Of a DNA stretch of 64,000 nt, positions 1-8,023 are shown piece after piece. The DNA is taken from the NCBI RefSeq assembly GCF_019355935.1, contig NZ_CP079925.1:3286001-3350000 (forward strand), given 5' to 3'. The number at the start of each line of letters is the position of its first letter. Within the stretch, counting starts at the first letter, position 1. The position numbers and the translations under genes are program-made. The notes under the pieces were generated by a model. The model did no database searches. It was not told the DNA's origin and was given only the letters and a program-made list of their open reading frames with translations. The DNA comes from Comamonas sp. Y33R10-2 (lineage in GTDB: Bacteria; Pseudomonadota; Gammaproteobacteria; Burkholderiales; Burkholderiaceae_C).

Positions 1-543
1 CGCCCCACCATGCGCGACTACACACCGCTTCACTACGACGCAGCGCACAACACGCTGCAGATGGAGTTTGCCGAGCATGGCACCGGCCCCGCTGTGGAAT
101 GGGCGCGCACAGCCCCCATAGGCCAGTGGCTAGGGCTGGCCGGGCCGCGTGGCAGCTTGGTGGTGCCTGCTGATCTGGACTGGCATGTGCTGCTGGGCGA
201 TGAAAGTGCCATGCCCGCGATAGAGCGCCGTTTGGCCGAATTGCCTGCCAACAGCCGCGCCATTGTGCGGGTGCAAATTAGCAATCCCGCCGATCAACGT
301 GCATGGGCCAGTGCCGCCGTGCTGGATTTGCAGTGGGTGACATCGCTGGCCGACGCGGCGGATGCGCTGGAGTTGCCTGCGGGTGATGGATTCATCTGGG
401 CTTCTGGCGAGAACCGCGTGATGGCGGATTTACGCAAGCGCCTTCTGGCCAAGCCCGGCGCCAACCCCAAGCGCATGCGCATTGCCTCGTACTGGAAGCA
501 GGGCGAAGCGGCTCACCATGAGGAGTTGAGCAGCAATGACTGA
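1..543 (+). CDS. Siderophore-interacting protein (ViuB/SIP family), 3' part
   Basis: The reading frame is open from the first base (R-P-T before MRDYTP), so the gene starts outside the window. The motif RDYTPLHYD matches the flavin-binding strand of SIP/ViuB ferric-siderophore reductases, and GPAVEWARTAPIGQWLGLAGPRGS matches the segment closing the FAD domain. The remaining residues form the NAD(P)H-binding half, ending in IASYWKQGEAAHHEE, typical of this family's C-terminus. Family members reduce the iron of an internalised ferric siderophore to release it in the cytoplasm. The stop overlaps the next gene by 8 bases (ATGACTGA), suggesting translational coupling. Substrate is unknown. Confidence 0.88.
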   Translation, partial: RPTMRDYTPLHYDAAHNTLQMEFAEHGTGPAVEWARTAPIGQWLGLAGPRGSLVVPADLDWHVLLGDESAMPAIERRLAELPANSRAIVRVQISNPADQRAWASAAVLDLQWVTSLADAADALELPAGDGFIWASGENRVMADLRKRLLAKPGANPKRMRIASYWKQGEAAHHEELSSND

Positions 544-817
544 GATGAGCGAAAAAAGCCGTTTGCATCATCCGCCCCCAAAGCCGAGCCGCAAACTGCA
601 CAAACGCTTTACGCCGCTGGCGTTTGCCTTCTATATGGCGCTGATCATGGCGTTTTTCATGTGCTGCATCATCGTGGCCGTCAATGGCGGGCTGGGCGCG
701 GGTTACTGGTGGACGGTGCTCAAAGCTTATGCCGTGGCCATGCCTTCGGCCTTTTTCTGTGTGGTGCTGGTGCGCCCCGTGGTGATGCGGATGGTAGCCG
801 CCACTGTGCATCACTGA
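536..817 (+). CDS. DUF2798 small membrane protein
   Basis: A 93-residue protein with a basic, proline-containing N-terminus (about residues 1-27) and two hydrophobic segments (about 29-50 and 60-85) separated by a short Gly-rich loop. The spacing and the phrase AFYMALIMAFFMCCIIVAVN fit the DUF2798 family of two-helix inner-membrane proteins of unknown function. It overlaps the end of the siderophore-interacting protein gene and is probably co-translated with it; the link to iron uptake is only by position. It converges with the metallo-hydrolase gene, the two 3' ends overlapping by 7 bases. Confidence 0.7.
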   Translation: MTEMSEKSRLHHPPPKPSRKLHKRFTPLAFAFYMALIMAFFMCCIIVAVNGGLGAGYWWTVLKAYAVAMPSAFFCVVLVRPVVMRMVAATVHH

Positions 818-1767
818 TTGAGTAGAACAGGTGCGCCCGCTGCGCCGTGCTGCAGCTTGGCAGCGCCGCTGGCAATCAGACCTTCAATCAAGCTATCCAG
901 CCATTGCTGCCATGTCTGCGTGCCGAAGTAGGTCTGGTGCAAGAGACCGAAATAGGACGTGGCATGGGTCCAGAGGCTGAGGTCTTGCAAGCTGATGCTT
1001 TGCCATTCCAGCAGCTTGTATTTGAGCAGTACCTTGGCCGCATAGTTGGCATGGCGCTCGGGTGACTGCACAAATGCTGCCAGCCGTTTGCGCGCAATGG
1101 CCAGCGCTGCAGGCGCATCGGTAAACACGCTGCCGTGGCCGGGCACAACGGTCAGCGGCTGCAACTGCTCAATCACATCCAGCGTGGCTGCCACTTCATC
1201 AAAAGCAGCAATGCCTTCAATCTCGGGGAAGACGACGCCAAAGCCGTTTTCCCACAGCGCATCGGCAGAGATCAGGGTGCGGCTCTCGGGCTCAAACAGA
1301 ATCACCGAATGCGGATCGTGACCGGGCGCTGCATGAATCTGCCAATCGCGACCTGACAGACACACACTGGCGCCGGGCTGCAGCAAGCCGGTGATGGCAA
1401 AGCGTGGACATCCCTGCCCCGTGGGGGCGTAACTGAGCTTGGTTTCATCCCAAACGCGGATGTGCTCGGCCTCGCCGGGCGCGATAAAGGTCTGCACCTC
1501 TGGATAAGTTTGCTGCAGCAGCGCATTGCCGCCGCAGTGGTCGCTGTGCAGGTGAGTGTTGAGAATGCGCGCCAGCGGCTGGCCTTGCAGCGCGCTGTCG
1601 ATTAAGTCCAGTGTCTGCGCCGAGTGGCTGACATAGCCGGTATCGACCACCGCCGAGCCTTGCGTATCACCGGAAGCCGCCGCAAACACAATGTTGTTGG
1701 CCGACAGCCAGCCGCGCTCCAGCACGGTCATGCCGGGGGGCAGGTGGGCGAGCGAAGCGGTGGGCAC
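811..1767 (-). CDS. Metallo-beta-lactamase-fold hydrolase
   Basis: The protein carries the zinc signature THLHSDHCGG (HxHxDH), a further histidine in AAPGHDPHSV, the aspartate in LISADALWENG and the histidine in VVPGHGSVF, so the metal site looks complete. This is the glyoxalase II-like branch of the family; the substrate cannot be told. The frame is open further upstream to 1896 but that would run through the hemerythrin gene. I chose GTG at 1765-1767, just after the hemerythrin stop at 1776; ATG at 1729-1731 (MTVLERGW) is the alternative, and neither has a strong ribosome site. Probably co-transcribed with the hemerythrin gene. Confidence 0.82.
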   Translation of the reverse strand: MPTASLAHLPPGMTVLERGWLSANNIVFAAASGDTQGSAVVDTGYVSHSAQTLDLIDSALQGQPLARILNTHLHSDHCGGNALLQQTYPEVQTFIAPGEAEHIRVWDETKLSYAPTGQGCPRFAITGLLQPGASVCLSGRDWQIHAAPGHDPHSVILFEPESRTLISADALWENGFGVVFPEIEGIAAFDEVAATLDVIEQLQPLTVVPGHGSVFTDAPAALAIARKRLAAFVQSPERHANYAAKVLLKYKLLEWQSISLQDLSLWTHATSYFGLLHQTYFGTQTWQQWLDSLIEGLIASGAAKLQHGAAGAPVLLNQ

Positions 1768-1775
1768 TCGAAGGC

Positions 1776-2225
1776 TCAGGCGTCGGCTTGGGAAAGGATA
1801 TTGCGTTTGATAACCACGGGCTTGCCGCCAAAGCGCTGCTTGGACATCCAGTGAGCCAAGGCAGAGTCGAGATGTGTGGCGTGGCCTGGGAACCATTCGA
1901 CCAAGGCTGTGATGAGGCGGCGGCAGGCATCGATGTTGCCTTGATTGAGTAAGTCACGAACTTCAGCGACTGACTTTAAAACGGCAGCATGTTCATCAAT
2001 GTGGCAGTCACGCGGGGGGAAGCTTGTGGTGTTCATCCACTGATCTTCTTCGGCGAAGTGGTGCTTAAGGTGAACTTCCATCGCCTCCAGCAGCTGCGGC
2101 AGTTGTGCGTCTTGAGCCGTTTGCAACTGGGCAGCCAAGCCGACAAACTCTTCATGCAGCTCATCCATGGGCGCGTGTCCCAAAAGCAGTTGATCATCCC
2201 AAATCAAAGTGGTGGTTTCGCTCAT
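1776..2225 (-). CDS. Bacteriohemerythrin
   Basis: A 149-residue single-domain hemerythrin. The expected di-iron ligands are all visible: H17 and H24 (GHAPMDELH), the HxxxE group around H52-E60 (HLKHHFAEED), H75 and H79 (CHIDEH), and a C-terminal H/D pair (GHATHLDSALAHW). Such proteins bind oxygen reversibly at a non-haem di-iron centre in the cytoplasm and serve in oxygen sensing, delivery or storage. There is no signal peptide. The gene is the first of a two-gene minus-strand unit with the metallo-beta-lactamase-fold hydrolase, which may share a redox or detoxification role. Confidence 0.88.
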   Translation of the reverse strand: MSETTTLIWDDQLLLGHAPMDELHEEFVGLAAQLQTAQDAQLPQLLEAMEVHLKHHFAEEDQWMNTTSFPPRDCHIDEHAAVLKSVAEVRDLLNQGNIDACRRLITALVEWFPGHATHLDSALAHWMSKQRFGGKPVVIKRNILSQADA

Positions 2226-2758
2226 ACAGGTCTATTGGTTATTTTAAAAATGGGGTGAGCGCGCCAGTCTCAAGCGGCATTATGCCGGGCGCATAGGCGT
2301 AAGCCATTTGCATAAAGTGCAGTTAGCTATTGCTTAAGAACTACTGACACACATCCTTGATGCGTTGGTGTGAGATCAGGTGCTTCGCCTTGTCTCAAAC
2401 GCAGACCTTTGGCTTATTGGGTTGTGATGGCCGCGATAAGTGTGCTCATTAATAGAAGTGACTCGTGTGACTACTCCCCGGGCATGAACTAGGTCTTTCC
2501 CTTGGTTGGTTTTTTGATTGTGAGTGCTTGCTGTTGTTTTTGGCTTTGATATTCCTACAGATGGAATATCTATTACGAAAAAAACTTTCTCAGACTTTGA
2601 ATTTGCATAGCAGCCATGCATTCCCTGCGGTGGTTGGGGCAGTTAATGGAATCAAGAATGCGCGTACTGCTTGGAATTGCAGACAGAGTCAAGATGCTTT
2701 GGGTCGATTTGGACTCATGGCATGTCATTCGAAAAAGGACATCTCATAAGGTCCACCT
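2226..2758. other. 533-base stretch without a recognisable gene
   Basis: Lies between the start of the hemerythrin gene and the NTF2-like gene. It must hold the hemerythrin promoter. I see one short perfect dyad, CGGCATTATGCCG at 2275-2287, about 50 bases upstream of the hemerythrin start, which could be an operator. The open frames here have no family resemblance and no good ribosome sites, so I do not call them. Confidence 0.5.
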
Positions 2759-3235
2759 ATGCACATCAAGAAAAAAACTTTTAACCAGATAGCGGTGGTT
2801 GTTGGCCTAGTGCTGACGGCTGCTGTATGGCATCACATGGCTTCCAATCCACGCTGGGCGAACGACAACGGACCGGGTGTAGGCAAGCTGCCGCGTGAAA
2901 TCGTCAGTGGCTTTATGAAGATGGCCTATGAGGATGGCAAGGGTGAGCAGGCCGTCAAGCTCTACATGAATGAGAAGTCTGTGGATTTGGCACCGAACGC
3001 CGCTGACCGCAAAGATGGAGCTCCGCTCAAGCACACGATTCGGCGCGTGGTTGCCGAAGGGGTGAATGTAGTGGTCTGGCATTGCATTGATGGCTCAGAT
3101 GGCAAGAGTCAGGAAGTGGTGGATTTCTTCCGCACGCGAGATGGTCGGATTGTGGATAGAGCACGTCCGACAAGTGAAAGCGTGCCTGAAGGGAAAACCT
3201 GCGATCAAGTCACTTGGCCCAAGCCAAGCCGATGA
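2759..3235 (+). CDS. Membrane-anchored NTF2-like (SnoaL-type) protein
   Basis: 158 residues. Residues 8-26 form a single hydrophobic segment after a Lys-rich start (MHIKKKTFNQ), so it is either a signal anchor or an uncleaved export signal. The rest resembles the SnoaL/NTF2-like fold: LYMNEK, H-T-I-R-R-V-V-A-E-G, then VVVWHCIDG and EVVDFFRTRDGRIVDRARP, the strand pattern of the small polyketide-cyclase-like proteins. A Cys pair (C in VWHCID and C in GKTCDQ) could form a disulfide if the domain is periplasmic. Function unknown. It is followed after 79 bases by a DoxX-like membrane protein on the same strand. Confidence 0.6.
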   Translation: MHIKKKTFNQIAVVVGLVLTAAVWHHMASNPRWANDNGPGVGKLPREIVSGFMKMAYEDGKGEQAVKLYMNEKSVDLAPNAADRKDGAPLKHTIRRVVAEGVNVVVWHCIDGSDGKSQEVVDFFRTRDGRIVDRARPTSESVPEGKTCDQVTWPKPSR

Positions 3236-3314
3236 ATTCACGTTCGCCCCTCTCTTGCCTTTCTTTCAGTGAGCTCTGAGCTCACGCCGGTCAACAACGT
3301 ATTCAATTCTCATT

Positions 3315-3857
3315 ATGAAAACTGCTGAAGACTCCCAGTCGGAAAATATCAAAATTGATATCTGGTTCATCGGCACTCTGATCATTACCTTCTTTCGGGT
3401 AATGCTGGGTGCTTGGATGATCGTTAATGGCATCAACCATCTCTTGCCCATGTGGGGCTTCGCGAACGTTTACCCCCAGCCTCTGGGAACGCTGCATCTC
3501 TCGAACGTCATGTTGGTCAGCATGATCGAAACGGGAATGTTTGACTATGTGAAGGTTGCCGAGCTGGTGGTGGGCCTGTGCTTGGTCTTTAACCGCTTTG
3601 TTCCGCTGGCGCTGGTAATTGCCATGCCTTTGTCACTTGTGGTGTTCTACAACTCCATCGCTCTGAACCTGCGCTTTGAGCGGATTTTCAGCTTCTATAT
3701 GGCCGTATGGTGCACGTACATGAACGTGGTGCTGCTGCTGGCATATATCAAGTCATATATGCCCATGCTGAAGTTCAAGACGCCAGTGGGAAAACTCTGC
3801 GACTTGCGCCTGCTTAAAAACATCTTCAAATCTGAAGATGCATCCGCCAAAGACTAG
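3315..3857 (+). CDS. DoxX-like four-helix membrane protein
   Basis: 180 residues with four hydrophobic segments at about 17-40, 77-95, 97-115 and 125-148. The N-terminal helix with RVMLGAWMIVNGINHLLP and the second pair with VAELVVGLCLVFNRFVPLALV resemble the DoxX/DoxD-like family of inner-membrane proteins, whose members are linked to quinone or thiol redox systems, though most are uncharacterised. The C-terminal tail (about 150-180) is basic and probably cytoplasmic. It sits between the anchored NTF2-like gene and the MmgE/PrpD gene on the same strand. Confidence 0.6.
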   Translation: MKTAEDSQSENIKIDIWFIGTLIITFFRVMLGAWMIVNGINHLLPMWGFANVYPQPLGTLHLSNVMLVSMIETGMFDYVKVAELVVGLCLVFNRFVPLALVIAMPLSLVVFYNSIALNLRFERIFSFYMAVWCTYMNVVLLLAYIKSYMPMLKFKTPVGKLCDLRLLKNIFKSEDASAKD

Positions 3858-3874
3858 GAGCAGTCTGCGGCGCT

Positions 3875-3909
3875 GCCCGCCTTTGCAAGGCACAAGCCTT
3901 GCTGCGGGC
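3875..3909 (+). terminator. Hairpin downstream of DoxX-like gene
   Basis: GCAAGGC (3885-3891) pairs perfectly with GCCTTGC (3896-3902) around an ACAA loop, extended by outer arms GCCCGC (3875-3880) and GCGGGC (3904-3909). There is no T-run, so intrinsic termination is uncertain; it may stabilise the 3' end of the mRNA. The rest of 3858-4186 shows nothing else I can support apart from the ribosome site of the next gene. Confidence 0.45.
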
Positions 3910-4186
3910 TTGGGCCTTTCATTCAAGCCCTTGTCGCTGCAGCGCGATCGTCGAGCAATTCTCAATAGAGCCTAAGTGGCTTGGGGCAAAAGGGTTAGCT
4001 GGCCCTTGCTCATTTTTCTGATGAAGCTGGCCAAGGCTTCGTCGGATATCCATCATTTTTGGCAGATTCGAACTCCTCATGACAAGCGCACATGTTTGGG
4101 CGCTGCCTTGCTCAACGGGCAGGTATGAATACGGGCGCTAGGCATGCAGGTGTCACGGTACATCGTTCATAACTAGAGGAGACAGC

Positions 4187-5710
4187 ATGGAAATCAATCG
4201 CAGAAGCTTGGGCAAGGCAGGTTTAGCAGGGTTGGCTGGCATGGGGCTAACTTCGGCTTTGGCGCAAAGCAAAGAGGCGACTGGACAAGCGCGGATGTCG
4301 CAGCGCCCGCCTGATGCTCCAGATGCGATTGTGGCGCTGGCAGATTACTGTCTTTCCACTCAATACGCGGACTTACCTGACCAGGTAGTCGAGGCCACTA
4401 AAAATCAAATTCTGGACACCTTGGGTGTTGCCATTGCAGGCGTCAATGAAGGTGGCGTTAAGGAGCTGCGAGAGTTGGCGCTGGAAATGGGCGGAAAGCC
4501 GGAAGCCTTGCTTTGGGGTAGTCGTCAACGAATTCCTGCTCATGAAGCAGTCAAGGTCAATGCCACCATGTCGCATGCACTTGACTATGACGACATGTAT
4601 GACAAATCTTTCATGCATCCGGGCGTTGTCACGGTGCCTGCTGCACTGGCAGTAGCCGATATGCTGGGTCGTCAAGTAAGTGGCAAGGAAATCATTACCG
4701 CAGTAGCGCTGGGGGTAGACATCTCTTGTCGACTTGCCGATTCATCACAGCCAGGTGTCAACGGATTCAAGGTTGGCTGGCACAACACCACTTTGTATGG
4801 CTACTTCGCCTCGGCTTTTGTCGCAGGCAAGTTGATGGGGCTAACGCGTGATCAGATGGTGAGTGCGGCTGGCATCGCCTTTCATCAAGCCGCAGGAAAC
4901 GCTCAAGCTCATGTGGATGGTGCACTGACCAAGCGCATGGGGCCGGGCTTTGCGTCATATACAGGTGTGTATTCCGCACGTCTGGCGCAAAAGGGTGTGA
5001 ACGGTGCGCACCGTGTGCTGGAAGGAGTGCGAGGCTTTTATCACCAATACCATCAGAACCATTATTCGCGTGCGCTGCTGTTAGATGGTCTGGGTAAAGT
5101 TTTTGCAGGCTCACAGCTGACGTTCAAGCCCTGGCCTTCATGCCGCGGTAGCCACGGCGCGGTAGATGCCGCTTTAGGACTGTTTCGTGAGCATAAGATT
5201 TCCGCCGCAGATGTTGCATCGATCACGATTTACAACGGACCAGATGACTTTCAGCTGCTGGGAACACCTCTGGAAAAAAAGCAAAAGCCGGCATCAACGG
5301 TAGAGGCTCAGTTCAGTAACCCGTGGGTAGTGGCTGTGGCGCTGCTTGATCAGCAGGTAGGCTTGCGTCACTTCACGCCAGAGGCGCTGAGACGGAGTGA
5401 CGTGCTGGCGGTGACACAGAAAATTAAAACTGAAATTGATACCTCATTGGTAAAGCCGGAAGGTGGACCTAGCGGAACGCGTGTGGAAGTCCGTTTAAAC
5501 AATGGCAAGGTTTACAGCAAGACCGTTGACTTTGCCCGCGGTGCCCCGAGAAATCCTATGTCACGCGATGAGTTCTTGCAGAAATTTATGGACTGCACTC
5601 TTGCCGGGGGGATGAAAAAGGCAGACGCAGAGCGCCTAATGCAGCAGGTACTAAGCCTTGAGTCTGCGGCAGATGCCCGTGCTTTGATGACGGGCGCGGC
5701 AGTTAGTTGA
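4187..5710 (+). CDS. MmgE/PrpD family protein with Tat-like leader
   Basis: 507 residues. From about residue 45 the protein follows the MmgE/PrpD fold (2-methylcitrate dehydratase, iminodisuccinate epimerase, aconitate decarboxylase relatives): NQILDTLGVAIAGV, VNATMSHALDYDDMYD, MHPGVVTVPAALAVADM, KPWPSCRGSHGAVDAAL. The N-terminus, EINRRSLGKAGLAGLAGM followed by SALAQ, looks like a twin-arginine signal with a cleavage site near residue 27, which is unusual because family members normally act in the cytoplasm. A ribosome site (AGAGGAG, 8 bases upstream) supports this start. The substrate cannot be told. It is the last of three same-strand accessory genes. Confidence 0.8.
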   Translation: MEINRRSLGKAGLAGLAGMGLTSALAQSKEATGQARMSQRPPDAPDAIVALADYCLSTQYADLPDQVVEATKNQILDTLGVAIAGVNEGGVKELRELALEMGGKPEALLWGSRQRIPAHEAVKVNATMSHALDYDDMYDKSFMHPGVVTVPAALAVADMLGRQVSGKEIITAVALGVDISCRLADSSQPGVNGFKVGWHNTTLYGYFASAFVAGKLMGLTRDQMVSAAGIAFHQAAGNAQAHVDGALTKRMGPGFASYTGVYSARLAQKGVNGAHRVLEGVRGFYHQYHQNHYSRALLLDGLGKVFAGSQLTFKPWPSCRGSHGAVDAALGLFREHKISAADVASITIYNGPDDFQLLGTPLEKKQKPASTVEAQFSNPWVVAVALLDQQVGLRHFTPEALRRSDVLAVTQKIKTEIDTSLVKPEGGPSGTRVEVRLNNGKVYSKTVDFARGAPRNPMSRDEFLQKFMDCTLAGGMKKADAERLMQQVLSLESAADARALMTGAAVS

Positions 5711-5840
5711 GTGCTGCACCTGCTTTGCTATGCAAGTAGCCAAGCATTACCTCGTTGCCGCTAGAGCGTTGGGTGATAAAGGTAGCGCGAAGCGTTGCCT
5801 TTTCCTTTGAAGCCTCATGAAGGACCGCAAGTCCGACCTG

Positions 5841-5882
5841 GAAAAACAAAAAGGGTCTAAAGATTTATCTTTAGACCCTTTT
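5841..5882 (-). terminator. Rho-independent terminator of the tRNA-Val pair
   Basis: A perfect 15-base stem (5849-5863 with 5868-5882) around a TTTA loop. Read on the minus strand it is followed by a T-rich tract (TTTTTG-like, from the A-run at 5842-5850). It lies just downstream of the two minus-strand tRNA genes. Confidence 0.85.
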
Positions 5883-5899
5883 ATCCACGAATGGATTTT

Positions 5900-5974
5900 T
5901 GGTGCGCGATACATGGATCGAACATGTGACCCCTGCCGTGTGAAGGCAGTGCTCTACCGCTGAGCTAATCGCGC
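5900..5974 (-). tRNA. tRNA-Val (anticodon CAC), downstream copy
   Basis: Read on the minus strand it folds as a complete cloverleaf: acceptor GCGCGAT/ATCGCGC, D-arm TAGCTCAGCGGTAGAGCA, anticodon stem CTGCC/GGCAG with loop TTCACAC (anticodon CAC, reading GTG), T-arm with TTCGATC, and an encoded ACCA end. It is separated from the second copy by only 6 bases. Confidence 0.95.
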
Positions 5975-5980
5975 TTTAAT

Positions 5981-6055
5981 TGGTGGGTAATACATGTTTC
6001 GAACATGTGACCCCTGCCGTGTGAAGGCAGTGCTCTACCACTGAGCTAATCACCC
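5981..6055 (-). tRNA. tRNA-Val (anticodon CAC), upstream copy
   Basis: Same body and same anticodon loop TTCACAC as its neighbour but with a different acceptor stem (GGGTGAT/ATTACCC, one G-T pair), a single D-loop change and T-loop TTCGAAA in place of TTCGATC. CCA is encoded. A possible -10 element TAGAAT lies shortly upstream on the minus strand near 6070-6075. Confidence 0.95.
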
Positions 6056-6122
6056 GAAGATCGATATTCTAGCAGCGAAAAAATCGCCTCCTCGGGAAAA
6101 CGCGTAAATTTTCTGAAAAAAC

Positions 6123-7832
6123 TTAGCTCGACCTGAGTTCGCGGCGCAAAATTTTGCCGACGTTGGTTTTGGGTAGCTCATCGCGGAATTCGATAAAGCG
6201 AGGGCGTTTGTAGCCAGTCAGCTGCTCTTGGCAGTAGCGCATGACGCGATCTTCGGTCAGAGATGGATCGCTGCGCACCACGTAGATTTTGATGGATTCG
6301 CCTTGCTGCTCGTCTTTCACGCCAACGGCAGCGCACTCCAGCACGCCGGGGCACATGGAGATGACGTTCTCCAGCTCATTGGGGTACACGTTGAAGCCGC
6401 TGACCACCATCATGTCCTTCTTGCGGTCAATGATGCGGGTGTAGCCCTCGTCATCCATCAAGGCAATGTCGCCGGTGCGCATATAGCCGTCTGCGGTGAA
6501 GGCCTTGGCCGTTTCTGCAGGCTGGTTGTAATAGCTATGCATGACATTGGGGCCTTTGATGCACAACTCGCCCGGTTGTCCGTTGGGTACGTCGTTGTCG
6601 TCATCATCTTTGATAGCAACCGAGATGCTGGGCAGAGGTAGGCCGATGGTACCGGTGAACTCTTTGTTGGTCACGGGGTTGTTGGTGCCAATGGCACAGG
6701 TCTCGCTCATGCCCCAGCCTTCAATCATGGCGCAGCCAGTCAGTTGCTGCCACTGCCTGGCCGTGCCTTCCGAGGCAGCCATACCGCCGGCCTGAGAAAT
6801 AAAGAGCTGTGAGAAATCAAGCTGGCGAAACTCTGGGTTGTTGAGCAAAGCGTTGAACAAGGTGTTCACGGCGGGGAGCACATGAAAGGGCCGTTTTTTG
6901 AGCACTTTGACAAACTTGGGAATGTCGCGGGGGTTGGGAATCAGGCTCAGGCTGCCGCCCAGCCGCATGGAGAACAGGCAGACCGTGAGCGCGAAGATGT
7001 GATACAGCGGCAGAGCTGCGATGACATGGGTTTCATTGGCCTTGACGCGCCCTTCGAGTGCAGGGGTGAACCAAGTGTGCCCTTGCAGCGTGGCGGCCAC
7101 GATGTTGCGGTGGGTGAGTACTGCGCCTTTGGATAGGCCGGTGGTGCCGCCTGTGTATTGCAAAAAGGCGATGGAGTCTTGCGTGGCGGTGCTGGGGATC
7201 AGTTTGCGATCAGCGCCCTTTGTGAGTGCTTTTTTGAATGGCGTAACTTGGCGCTGATGACTGCCTGTGCCAGAACCTGAGCCAAGGGGTAAATCAAAGG
7301 CCGGAACCATCTTGGCCATATGGCGCACGGCAAAGGTGATCCAGCTGCCGTACAGGCCGCCGAGCAAGTCGCCCATGCTGGTCAGGCAGATGTGGCGAAT
7401 GCTGGTGTGCTCCAACACTTGAGACAGTGTGTGGGCAAAGTTTTCCAAAATGATGATGGCCGTGGCACCGGAATCTTTGAGCTGGTGCTCTAGCTCGCGC
7501 GGGGTGTAAAGCGGGTTGACGTTCACGCAGGTAAAGCCGGCTCGCAGCACGCCAGCCATGCTGACGGCGAACTGAGGGATGTTGGGCAGCATGATGGCCA
7601 CGCGTACACCGGGCTCTAGGCCCAGACTTTGCAGCCATGCGCCCATTTGTGTGGATAGCTGGTCTAGCTCCGCATAGCTCATCCAGCGGTCCATGCAGAC
7701 CGAAAACGGGCGGTCTGCGTGCTGGGTTAACGCCTCTTCCAGCAGGTGCACCAAGGATCGGTACTGCTCGGGATGCACATCGTGCGGCACATTGGGCGGG
7801 TAATTCTTGAGCCACGGAGCATCAGCGTTCAT
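6123..7832 (-). CDS. Long-chain fatty acid--CoA ligase
   Basis: About 569 residues from ATG at 7830-7832 (MNADAPWLKNYPPNVP), preceded by GAAGG; an upstream ATG at 7925 would add 31 residues that do not look like the family. AMP-forming adenylate synthetase motifs are present in order: YTGGTTGLSKGAVLTHRN (ATP/P-loop), GWGMSETC, TGDIALMDDEGY and IIDRKKDMMVVSGFNVYP, ending with the catalytic-lysine region near TNVGKILRRELR. It activates long-chain fatty acids to acyl-CoA at the inner membrane using ATP. Length and motif order fit FadD. It stands alone between the tRNAs and the channel gene; the other beta-oxidation genes lie near 51-60 kb. Confidence 0.9.
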   Translation of the reverse strand: MNADAPWLKNYPPNVPHDVHPEQYRSLVHLLEEALTQHADRPFSVCMDRWMSYAELDQLSTQMGAWLQSLGLEPGVRVAIMLPNIPQFAVSMAGVLRAGFTCVNVNPLYTPRELEHQLKDSGATAIIILENFAHTLSQVLEHTSIRHICLTSMGDLLGGLYGSWITFAVRHMAKMVPAFDLPLGSGSGTGSHQRQVTPFKKALTKGADRKLIPSTATQDSIAFLQYTGGTTGLSKGAVLTHRNIVAATLQGHTWFTPALEGRVKANETHVIAALPLYHIFALTVCLFSMRLGGSLSLIPNPRDIPKFVKVLKKRPFHVLPAVNTLFNALLNNPEFRQLDFSQLFISQAGGMAASEGTARQWQQLTGCAMIEGWGMSETCAIGTNNPVTNKEFTGTIGLPLPSISVAIKDDDDNDVPNGQPGELCIKGPNVMHSYYNQPAETAKAFTADGYMRTGDIALMDDEGYTRIIDRKKDMMVVSGFNVYPNELENVISMCPGVLECAAVGVKDEQQGESIKIYVVRSDPSLTEDRVMRYCQEQLTGYKRPRFIEFRDELPKTNVGKILRRELRSS

Positions 7833-8023
7833 AGAGGGCACCTTCAAGAGGCCGCTCACGCTGTTTGGCAGCGGCAGGTTGAACAAAGTAAAGTGAGCTT
7901 TTACTGTGTCAATTCTGCTGATCACCTTTATCAGGGTCTACGAGGGCTTGTCCTAGGCGCTTTCTGAGGCGTACTGCTAGCCCACCACCTGCAACTGCGC
8001 GGGCCATTGCAGGTGGTTTTAGA

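Noticed and set aside
1768..1896. N-terminal extension of the metallo-hydrolase frame into the hemerythrin gene
   Set aside because: It overlaps a well-supported hemerythrin coding region and shows no family resemblance; a GTG start after the hemerythrin stop is simpler.
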